DNA from: Tannerella sp.
GTDB lineage: Bacteria; Bacteroidota; Bacteroidia; Bacteroidales; Tannerellaceae
DNA length: 6,025 nucleotides
Direction of reading: 5' to 3'
Assembly (NCBI GenBank): GCA_031262895.1
Contig: JAISGW010000109.1
Span: 1-6,025, forward strand
A program made the translations under genes and the position numbers. Position 1 is the first letter of the stretch; each line of letters begins with the position of its first letter. The notes below the pieces were generated by a model. It worked only from the letters and a program-made list of their open reading frames with translations. It had not been told where the DNA came from and ran no database searches. Shown one piece after another: positions 1 to 4,957 of the stretch.

Positions 1-1570
1 CGGCCATGATGTCGAAGTGGTTGTCGGCATTGAAATCCTTCGCATAGCTCAGGTAAAACTCCAGCAGGCTGTTGTGCTTCTTCTGGTCATACTTGCTATG
101 CTGTCCGTTGGTGGCATAGTCGTCGGGGGACCAGGGCTGCACGCGCACATTGCCCTTGCCCTGCGAGACGTCGTAGCCGAGGTTCAGGTTGGCATGCAGG
201 TCCGGCAGGAAATGGAAGCGGTAATCGAACTGGATATTGCCTATGCTGCGGAAGACGTTCGCTTCGTCATCTCTGCCGTAAAGCAGTGCCAAGGGATTCT
301 TGGTGGCCTGGGTATTGAGCGAACCGTCGCCGTTGAGCCATTCCCAGTAGCCGTTGAAGGTCTTGAAGGCAGGGTCGCTCGAAGTTATCGGCTGCGTCGG
401 GTCCATGCGTATGGCCGCGCCGATGGCGGCGTTGTTGCCGAAACGCGAATGGGCGTAGGTACCTTTCACGCTGACATTGACGCTCAGGTCGTCATTGAAG
501 AACTTGGGCGTGAGATTGACGGCCAAGGTTGTGCGCTTCATGTAGTCGGTTTTCAGCGTACCGTTCTGATTGAGGAAACCGGCCGACACGCGGTAAGGGA
601 GTATTTTGCCTGCGCTGCCCGTGATGGCGATATTGTCGTCGGTGGTGAAGGCGGAGCGGAAAATCTGGTCCTGCCAGTCGGTAGAGGCCGCACCGAGGAG
701 CGCCGTGTACTTGTCGGCAGCGTAGGGGTTGCTCTTGACCATCTGCCGGAAGTCGTCAGCCGAGTAAACGTCGACGCGGTTGGAAATCGTGGCGATGGAG
801 TTCTGCGAGGTGACGTTGATTTTCAGCTTCTGACCTGCCTGCCCTTTCTTCGTCGTGATGATGATGACGCCGTTGGAGGCGCGCGAACCGTAGATGGCCG
901 TGGCCGAAGCATCCTTGAGGACATTCATGGAAGCGATGTCGTTGGGGTTGATGCTCGCCAGCGGATTGCTCATGCCCGAGATGGCATCGTTGTCTACCGG
1001 CACCCCGTCGATGACAATCAAGGGGTCGTTGGAAGCCGAAAGCGAGGCGCCGCCACGGATACGAATCTGGTTGCCCGCCCCGGCGCGGCCGCCGTTGGAG
1101 GTGATCTGTACGCCGGCCACCTTGCCTTCAATCAGCGAGCTGGGGGTGGCCACTACGCCCTTCTGGAAATCCTTGGCGCTGATGGCCGTAATGGAGCCGG
1201 TCAGGTCGCTCTTCTTTTGCGTACCGTAGCCGATGACGACCACTTCGTCAAGCTTTTCTGTGTCTTCGCGCAAGGTGAGGTTCAAGCGATGCTTCCCGGC
1301 TACGGAAAGGGTCTGCGAACTGAAGCCGATGTAGGAAAAGGTCAATGAGGCTTTCTCCGGCACTTGGATACTGTAGCGGCCGTCCGCATCGGTAATTGTG
1401 CCGTTGTGCGTACCGTCCTCCATGACGTTGACGCCGATGAGCGGTTGCCCGGTGTTGTCCACAACGACGCCCGTCACCGTCTTCGACTGCGCGGCCGCCG
1501 TGAGCGAGACGGACAGCACGGCCAACAACAGCCAAGCCCGTCTCAAAAACTTAGTAATCTTTTGTTTCAT
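1..1570 (-). CDS. SusC/RagA-family TonB-linked outer-membrane transporter, C-terminus cut by window edge
   Basis: Reading the minus strand from the ATG at 1570 gives 523 codons with no stop before the left edge, about half the usual length (roughly 1,000 residues) of this family. Residues 1-27 are a signal peptide: basic MKQKITKFLRR, a Leu/Val core, then AAA|QS. A carboxypeptidase-regulatory-like beta-sandwich follows at about 30-103, with GVVVDNTGQPLIGVNV and the end TFSYIGFSSQTL. Next is the SusC hallmark DEVVVIGYGTQKK (108-120), then the TonB plug at about 118-242. The plug includes IRIRGGASL, PLIVIDGVPVDN and the family signature at 208-243 (NPNDIASMNVLKDASA, then AIYGSRASNGV and ITTKKG). 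From about 245 the sequence is barrel-like, with alternating aromatic strands. Known of the family: SusC proteins pair with a SusD lipoprotein and import oligosaccharides or peptides using TonB energy. The substrate cannot be told from this half, and no SusD, anti-sigma or sigma gene is in view. A long plus-strand frame opposite this gene (17-1348) is its antisense shadow. Confidence 0.97.
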   Translation of the reverse strand, partial: MKQKITKFLRRAWLLLAVLSVSLTAAAQSKTVTGVVVDNTGQPLIGVNVMEDGTHNGTITDADGRYSIQVPEKASLTFSYIGFSSQTLSVAGKHRLNLTLREDTEKLDEVVVIGYGTQKKSDLTGSITAISAKDFQKGVVATPSSLIEGKVAGVQITSNGGRAGAGNQIRIRGGASLSASNDPLIVIDGVPVDNDAISGMSNPLASINPNDIASMNVLKDASATAIYGSRASNGVIIITTKKGQAGQKLKINVTSQNSIATISNRVDVYSADDFRQMVKSNPYAADKYTALLGAASTDWQDQIFRSAFTTDDNIAITGSAGKILPYRVSAGFLNQNGTLKTDYMKRTTLAVNLTPKFFNDDLSVNVSVKGTYAHSRFGNNAAIGAAIRMDPTQPITSSDPAFKTFNGYWEWLNGDGSLNTQATKNPLALLYGRDDEANVFRSIGNIQFDYRFHFLPDLHANLNLGYDVSQGKGNVRVQPWSPDDYATNGQHSKYDQKKHNSLLEFYLSYAKDFNADNHFDIMA

Positions 1571-1576
1571 GGGATA

Positions 1577-1607
1577 TTATATTACACTATACATGCTGAT
1601 TCTCCTT
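1577..1607 (-). other. possible 5-codon leader minigene with strong Shine-Dalgarno before the SusC gene
   Basis: On the minus strand, AAGGAGA (1607-1601) sits 6 nt before an ATG at 1594 that opens the frame ATG TAT AGT GTA ATA TAA (MYSVI, stop at 1579-1577). The stop lies 6 nt before the SusC ATG at 1570. The SusC ATG itself has no purine-rich ribosome site in front of it; the bases before it are TATCCC. The spacing suggests that ribosomes could load at the strong site, translate the minigene, stop and restart on susC, or that the AAGGAGA site serves susC directly from an unusually long distance. This is inference from spacing alone. Bacteroidota depend little on Shine-Dalgarno pairing, so the match may be chance. 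Confidence 0.3.
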
Positions 1608-1619
1608 GTAAGGGCAAGG

Positions 1620-1651
1620 CAAAAATACAATTGAATATTGGAAGTTGGAAA
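1620..1651 (-). promoter_or_regulatory. predicted promoter of the SusC gene (-33/-7 type)
   Basis: TATTTTTG at 1627-1620 on the minus strand matches the Bacteroidota -7 consensus TAnnTTTG exactly. Twenty bases upstream, TTTC (1651-1648) matches three of four bases of the -33 element TTTG. Transcription would begin near 1613-1616, giving a leader of about 45 nt that contains the minigene described separately. No sigma/anti-sigma pair or operator is visible, so what controls this transporter is unknown. Confidence 0.6.
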
Positions 1652-1682
1652 TTAAATATCCCGCAGTTGCGTGTAAAAACGT

Positions 1683-1690
1683 TACTTTTG
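1683..1690 (+). promoter_or_regulatory. predicted -7 element for the HAD-miaA-kdsA operon
   Basis: TACTTTTG is an exact match to TAnnTTTG, 31 nt before the ATG at 1722. I find no TTTG at the expected distance upstream (about 1657-1663 reads TATCCCG), so the -33 element is weak or absent. It lies about 56 bp from the oppositely facing susC -7 element, making a divergent promoter pair. Confidence 0.5.
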
Positions 1691-1721
1691 CGCGAGAAAT
1701 AAAAGTCGAACGCAATAGGAC

Positions 1722-2447
1722 ATGTTACAAAAAGACAATATAAAAGCGCTTGTTTTCGATTACGGCGGCACCATTGACACGAACGGCCTGCATTGGGCGG
1801 AAGTGATTTGGCGCGCATACCAGGCCTTGGAGATACCCATTGGGCGCGAATGTTTTCGCGAAGCCTATGTACAGGGTGAGCGGGCGCTGGGTAGCCACCC
1901 TTTGGTGGAACCCCGGCATAATTTCTGGCACGTGTTGCGCCTGAAGGCCGAAGCGCAAATGCAATGGCTGCAGGCAGACGGACATTTGTCGGCCGAGGCT
2001 CCTGTGGCGCGCTATGTGAGCGGCATAGCCGACTGGTGCTACGCCTATGCCCAGTCGGCCGTCAATGCCGCGCGGCCGGTATTGAAAGATTTATCGGCCC
2101 AATATCCCATGGTGCTTGTCTCCAATTTCTACGGAAACCTGCATACGGTACTGGCCGATTTCCATTTGGACGGTTTCTTCCGCGCGCTCGTCGAGTCGGC
2201 CGCAGTGGGCGTACGCAAGCCCGACCCTGCTATTTTCCGCCTCGGCGTGGAAAAGGCTGGCTTCCCTGCGGCCGTGGTAGCCGTGGTGGGCGATTCCTAC
2301 GACAAGGACATCCTGCCCGCCCGTTCGCTGGGCTGCCAGACCATCTGGCTGAAGAAAGCCGGCTGGATGCCTTTTCGCGGCGACGAGACGGCCGAGGCCG
2401 TCATTAACGACTTCGCCGAACTCCGTCCCTTGCTCCTGGGCGCATGA
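1722..2447 (+). CDS. HAD-superfamily hydrolase, phosphatase-like, atypical motif I
   Basis: The 241-residue protein has all four HAD motifs. Motif I is VFDYGGTIDT with nucleophile Asp13. Motif II is LVSNFYG with Ser134. Motif III is VRKPDPAIF with Lys166. Motif IV is GDSYDKD, with Asp191 and an acidic pair at Asp194/Asp196. About 110 residues between motifs I and II leave room for a helical type-1 cap, so this is the subfamily I (HAD-IA-like) layout and not the capless KdsC type. The usual second Asp of motif I (DxDxT), the general acid/base, is Gly15 here. Some natural HAD phosphatases, such as E. coli YihX, also lack it. The substrate is unknown; a small phosphorylated metabolite is the default guess. 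It is the first gene of the operon, and its TGA overlaps the miaA ATG by 4 nt (ATGA). The ATG at 1722 is preferred because it follows the promoter and is only 12 codons before the nucleophile. Although kdsA lies two genes downstream, nothing shows that this is the Kdo-8-phosphate phosphatase. Confidence 0.9.
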   Translation: MLQKDNIKALVFDYGGTIDTNGLHWAEVIWRAYQALEIPIGRECFREAYVQGERALGSHPLVEPRHNFWHVLRLKAEAQMQWLQADGHLSAEAPVARYVSGIADWCYAYAQSAVNAARPVLKDLSAQYPMVLVSNFYGNLHTVLADFHLDGFFRALVESAAVGVRKPDPAIFRLGVEKAGFPAAVVAVVGDSYDKDILPARSLGCQTIWLKKAGWMPFRGDETAEAVINDFAELRPLLLGA

Positions 2448-3364
2448 AGGCGACGCTCCTCGCCATCGTCGGTCCTACGGCTTCGGGGAAGACGGCGCTG
2501 GCCGCCGCCCTGGCCGCCAAGGTAGGGGGCGAGGTTATCAGCGGCGACTCCCGACAAGTGTACCGGCGCATGAACATCGGCACGGGTAAGGATTTGTCGG
2601 ACTACCGCGTAGGCGATTGCCGCGTGCCTTTGCATCTGGTCGATATTTGCGAGCCGGGCGAAAAATATACGGTCTTCCATTACCGCCGTGATTTCTTTCC
2701 GGTTTACGACGACATCCGCGCCCGCGGGCGCTTGCCTATCCTTTGCGGCGGTTCCGGCTTGTATATGGAAGCCATCCTGCGCAATTACCGCCTGCCCGAC
2801 GTTCCGCCGAATCCGGCCCTGCGCGAGGCCCTCGAAGGCAAAACTTTGGACGAATTGGCCGGCCTTCTGGCTGCATACCAGCCCTTGCACAACACCACCG
2901 ACTTAGACACGCCGCAACGAGCCGTTCGCGCCATAGAAATCGCCGCTTACCAGGCTGCCCATCCCGAGGCCGAAGTCGAAGGCCGCCCCCTGCACAGTTT
3001 AGTGCTTGGCCTCGACCCGCCCCGCGAGTTGCGCCGAAAGCGTATCAGCGAACGGCTGCGTGCCCGCCTTGACGAAGGCCTGCTCAACGAAGTGCGCGCC
3101 CTGCTCAACGAGGGCATAAGCCCCGAAGACCTGATTTATTACGGCTTGGAATACAAGTACGTCACCCTGCATCTGACGGGACAACTAAGCTACGAAGAGA
3201 TGTTCACCCAGTTAGAAACAGCCATCCACCAGTTTGCCAAACGGCAGATGACCTGGTTCCGGGGCATGGAGCGCCGCGGCTGCTGCATCCACTGGATAGA
3301 CTTCGGCCTTCCCTTGGAGAAGAAGATAGAAGAAGCAATACGAGTTATGAGTTATGAGTTATGA
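2444..3364 (+). CDS. miaA: tRNA dimethylallyltransferase MiaA
   Basis: MiaA moves the dimethylallyl group of DMAPP to N6 of A37 in tRNAs that read UNN codons, the first step toward ms2i6A, in the cytoplasm. The 306 residues fit the family (about 300-315). Visible motifs are the P-loop-like GPTASGKT (10-17) and GDSRQVYRRMNIGTGKD (34-50). Asp35 of the latter corresponds to the catalytic Asp of known MiaA. Also present are LCGGSGLYMEA (100-110), TPQRAVRAIEI (156-166), LDEGLLNEV (209-217) and the C-terminal tRNA-binding stretch IHQFAKRQMTWFRG (261-274). Where E. coli MiaA has GYRQ this protein has YGLEYKYV (233-240), a divergent form. From memory, many Bacteroides carry two miaA copies, and this may be that second type. 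Translation is probably coupled to the HAD gene through the ATGA overlap. The last five residues, MSYEL, come from a 7-bp repeat that also supplies the kdsA start. Confidence 0.95.
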   Translation: MKATLLAIVGPTASGKTALAAALAAKVGGEVISGDSRQVYRRMNIGTGKDLSDYRVGDCRVPLHLVDICEPGEKYTVFHYRRDFFPVYDDIRARGRLPILCGGSGLYMEAILRNYRLPDVPPNPALREALEGKTLDELAGLLAAYQPLHNTTDLDTPQRAVRAIEIAAYQAAHPEAEVEGRPLHSLVLGLDPPRELRRKRISERLRARLDEGLLNEVRALLNEGISPEDLIYYGLEYKYVTLHLTGQLSYEEMFTQLETAIHQFAKRQMTWFRGMERRGCCIHWIDFGLPLEKKIEEAIRVMSYEL

Positions 3365-3368
3365 GTTA
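3342..3368 (+). repeat. 7-bp tandem repeat (GAGTTAT, 3.9 copies) across the miaA stop and kdsA start
   Basis: The 27-bp tract is three full copies of GAGTTAT plus six bases, with perfect period 7 from 3342 to 3368. Because 7 is not a multiple of 3, the three ATGs it contains (3347, 3354, 3361) fall in three different frames. The one at 3347 is an internal Met of miaA. The one at 3354 is the kdsA start. The one at 3361 reads ATG AGT TAG and stops at once. The miaA TGA is at 3362-3364. The same five residues, MSYEL, therefore end MiaA and begin KdsA. Short tandem repeats of this kind can change copy number by replication slippage. Confidence 0.95.
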
Positions 3369-4166
3369 GATTCCTTCGTCAATAAGAAAAACTTTTTCCT
3401 CATTGCCGGCCCTTGCGTCATTGAGGGCGAAGAGATGGCTTTGCGCATCGCCGAAAAGCTGTGTGAGATTACCGCCCGGTTAGACATTCCCTTCATCTTT
3501 AAAGGTTCTTACCGGAAAGCCAACCGCTCGCGCAGTGATTCCTTCACCGGCATCGGCGATGAGAAGGCGCTGCGCATCCTGCGTAAAGTGGGCGAGACCT
3601 TCGGCCTGGCTACGGTGACCGACATCCATGAGACGGCAGAGGCCGCACGGGCCGCCGAGTATGTAGACGTGTTGCAGATACCGGCCTTTCTTTGCCGGCA
3701 AACCGACCTCCTGCAGGCGGCAGGCCGCACGGGTCGCATCGTCAACATCAAAAAGGGACAGTTCCTTTCGCCACAGGCCATGGCTTTCGCCGCCCAGAAG
3801 GTGGTGGATACGGGCAATCGGCAGGTGATGCTTACCGAAAGGGGCAGCACCTTCGGCTATACCGACTTAGTCGTCGACTTCCGGAGCATCCCGCTGATGC
3901 GGCAGACCGGTTTCCCGGTCGTGATGGATGCCACCCATTCCCTGCAGCAGCCCAACCAGGCGGCGGGTGTCAGCGGCGGGTTGCCCCAATTGATAGAGAC
4001 GATAGCCAAGGCGGCCATAGCCGTCGGTACCGACGGCCTTTTCATGGAGACGCATCCCGAGCCTTCCAAGGCCCTTTCCGACGGGGCCAATATGCTGCGC
4101 CTTGACTTGATGGAAGGCCTCTTGGAAAAACTGCTCCGCATCCGCCAGGCCATCGCCTCAGCCTAA
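3354..4166 (+). CDS. kdsA: 3-deoxy-8-phosphooctulonate synthase (Kdo-8-P synthase), metal-dependent class
   Basis: KdsA condenses phosphoenolpyruvate with D-arabinose 5-phosphate to give Kdo-8-phosphate, the precursor of Kdo in the lipopolysaccharide inner core; it acts in the cytoplasm. The 270-residue TIM-barrel protein shows FLIAGPCVIE (15-24), FKGSYRKANRSR (49-60), VTDIHE (88-93), QIPAFLCRQTDLL (108-120), NIKKGQFLSP (131-140), LTERGSTFGY (160-169), VMDATHSLQQPN (190-201) and FMETHPEP (230-237). Cys21, His195, Glu232 and Asp243 match the metal ligands Cys11, His185, Glu222 and Asp233 of the Aquifex enzyme, all offset by exactly ten. This marks the metal-dependent class; E. coli KdsA has Asn at the Cys position. 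The start overlaps miaA by 11 nt inside a 7-bp repeat. The next in-frame Met (28) lies past the AGPC motif, so 3354 is the only sensible start. Neither an arabinose-5-phosphate isomerase gene nor kdsC or kdsB is adjacent. Confidence 0.97.
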   Translation: MSYELDSFVNKKNFFLIAGPCVIEGEEMALRIAEKLCEITARLDIPFIFKGSYRKANRSRSDSFTGIGDEKALRILRKVGETFGLATVTDIHETAEAARAAEYVDVLQIPAFLCRQTDLLQAAGRTGRIVNIKKGQFLSPQAMAFAAQKVVDTGNRQVMLTERGSTFGYTDLVVDFRSIPLMRQTGFPVVMDATHSLQQPNQAAGVSGGLPQLIETIAKAAIAVGTDGLFMETHPEPSKALSDGANMLRLDLMEGLLEKLLRIRQAIASA

Positions 4167-4167
4167 G

Positions 4168-4857
4168 TCAGCCCAAGCAGCTAACCTGCTGCATCCGTTC
4201 TTCGTTGAGGATTTTTATCTTGCGCCCGTCAATGGCCACTAAGTTCTCCGACACGAAGGCGGAAAGGGTACGTATAGCGTTCGAGACAGTCATGTTAGAG
4301 AGGTTGGCCAAATCCTCCCGCGCCAGGTAAATGCTCAGGGTGGCGCCGTCGGCTTCAAGGCCGTAGCTGTCTTTCAGGAAAAGCAAGGCTTCGGCCATGC
4401 GTCCTCGAATATGCTTCTGGGTAAGATTGACCGTGCGCTGGTCGGCCACACCCAAGTCGATGGACAATTGCCGGATGATGAACATGTCCATGTTATAGTT
4501 GGTGGCCAACAGACGGGAAACAATGGCGAGGGGCACCAAGCAAACGGTTGAGCTTTCGAAGGCGGCGGCATCGGTCAGGTATTTTTCCCCTGCGAAATAG
4601 GCGCGATAGCCGAAATACTGCACGGGCTTAATCATGCGGATGATTTGGTTGCGTCCGCCCACGCCCGTTTTGGATATCTTCACCTTGCCGTGCAACAGGC
4701 ACATCAGGTCTTTCGGAAGAGAACCTTCCAAATAAATAAACTCGTTTCTTTTGAAGTGCTCTATACGGCTATTTTCCCGAAGAAGTTTGCGTTCTTTCTC
4801 CGTTAATATACGCCACAAGTCTGCCAAATTTGAGGAAATATCTATCGCGTCTGTCAT
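4168..4857 (-). CDS. Crp/Fnr-family transcriptional regulator
   Basis: Starting at the ATG at 4857 the protein has 229 residues, the normal family size. Residues about 25-115 form the cyclic-nucleotide-binding-like beta-roll (RNEFIYLEGS, CLLHGKVKIS, YFGYRAYFAGE). A long dimer helix follows at about 118-145. A winged helix-turn-helix occupies about 147-217 (LAREDLANLSNMTVSNAIRT, then VAIDGRKIKIL). At the site where Crp has the cAMP-binding Glu and Arg the sequence is FGYRAYFAGEKYLTD, so cAMP binding is not expected. The only cysteines are 53, 106 and 227, so there is no Fnr-type iron-sulfur cluster. The recognition helix, SNMTVSNAIRT, lacks the usual Glu/Arg contacts of Crp and Fnr. The effector is unknown. 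The frame stays open upstream to 5121, but that part lies opposite the neighbouring DUF5686-like gene and upstream of the predicted promoter, so the longer start is rejected. A 32-bp palindrome at the predicted transcript start suggests autoregulation. The stop codon is one base from the kdsA stop. Confidence 0.93.
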   Translation of the reverse strand: MTDAIDISSNLADLWRILTEKERKLLRENSRIEHFKRNEFIYLEGSLPKDLMCLLHGKVKISKTGVGGRNQIIRMIKPVQYFGYRAYFAGEKYLTDAAAFESSTVCLVPLAIVSRLLATNYNMDMFIIRQLSIDLGVADQRTVNLTQKHIRGRMAEALLFLKDSYGLEADGATLSIYLAREDLANLSNMTVSNAIRTLSAFVSENLVAIDGRKIKILNEERMQQVSCLG

Positions 4858-4874
4858 TTGTTTCTTCCACACAA

Positions 4875-4906
4875 GATAAAAACATGTTATAAAACATATT
4901 TTTATC
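4875..4906. promoter_or_regulatory. 32-bp near-perfect palindrome, candidate operator of the Crp/Fnr-type regulator
   Basis: Fourteen of the sixteen base pairs across the centre (4890/4891) are complementary; the mismatches are 4883/4898 and 4889/4892. The outer arms are GATAAAAA and TTTTTATC. The core, ATGTTATAAAACAT (4884-4897), is two 5-base half-sites, ATGTT and AACAT, separated by 4 bases, the same 5-4-5 geometry as Fnr boxes (TTGAT-N4-ATCAA). It begins where transcription from the -7 box at 4917-4910 should start, so a bound dimer could block the regulator's own promoter. It also lies just upstream of the divergent gene. Alternatively, the transcript could fold it into a leader hairpin. 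That a protein binds here is inference. Confidence 0.65.
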
Positions 4907-4909
4907 GCG

Positions 4910-4917
4910 CAAAAATA
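4910..4917 (-). promoter_or_regulatory. predicted -7 element of the Crp/Fnr-type regulator gene
   Basis: TATTTTTG at 4917-4910 on the minus strand matches TAnnTTTG exactly and is identical to the susC box. No TTTG is found 19-20 bases upstream. The start would be near 4903-4906, leaving a leader of about 48 nt that is mostly the palindrome. The region before the ATG reads GGAAGAAACAA, A-rich as is common for this phylum. Confidence 0.55.
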
Positions 4918-4921
4918 AATA

Positions 4922-4930
4922 TATCTTTTG
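4922..4930 (+). promoter_or_regulatory. weak candidate -7 element for the DUF5686-like gene (upstream option)
   Basis: TATCTTTTG resembles TAnnTTTG but has one extra base between TA and TTTG. TTTT at 4899-4902 could stand for the -33 element and overlaps one arm of the palindrome. It would give a start near 4937-4940, about 20 nt before the ATG at 4958. It is listed because it is the only plus-strand match upstream of that ATG. Confidence 0.25.
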
Positions 4931-4957
4931 AAGCGCTGTTTTTTTCTTCGGGGAAAA

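Noticed and set aside
17..1348. Long 443-codon plus-strand open frame opposite the SusC gene
   Set aside because: The minus strand encodes an unmistakable SusC signal peptide, plug and signature motif over the same bases. The plus-strand product has no recognisable motifs and arises from GC-rich codon use.
1621..1660. AT-rich stretch with repeated TTGGAA (TTGGAAGTTGGAA) between susC and the HAD gene
   Set aside because: There are only two imperfect units. It overlaps the predicted susC promoter and is too short to call a repeat element.
1722..2447. HAD gene as kdsC (Kdo-8-phosphate phosphatase) because kdsA is in the operon
   Set aside because: KdsC proteins are short and capless (about 170-190 residues). 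This 241-residue protein has a type-1 cap and an altered motif I, so co-occurrence alone does not support the name.
3480..4153. Several minus-strand and alternate-frame open frames across kdsA and miaA
   Set aside because: They overlap strongly conserved genes, show no protein-family motifs, and are explained as shadows.
4177..4192. Stem GCAGC/GCTGC near the kdsA and regulator stops as a terminator
   Set aside because: It has only 5 bp of stem, sits inside the regulator's coding end and has no following T-run on either strand.
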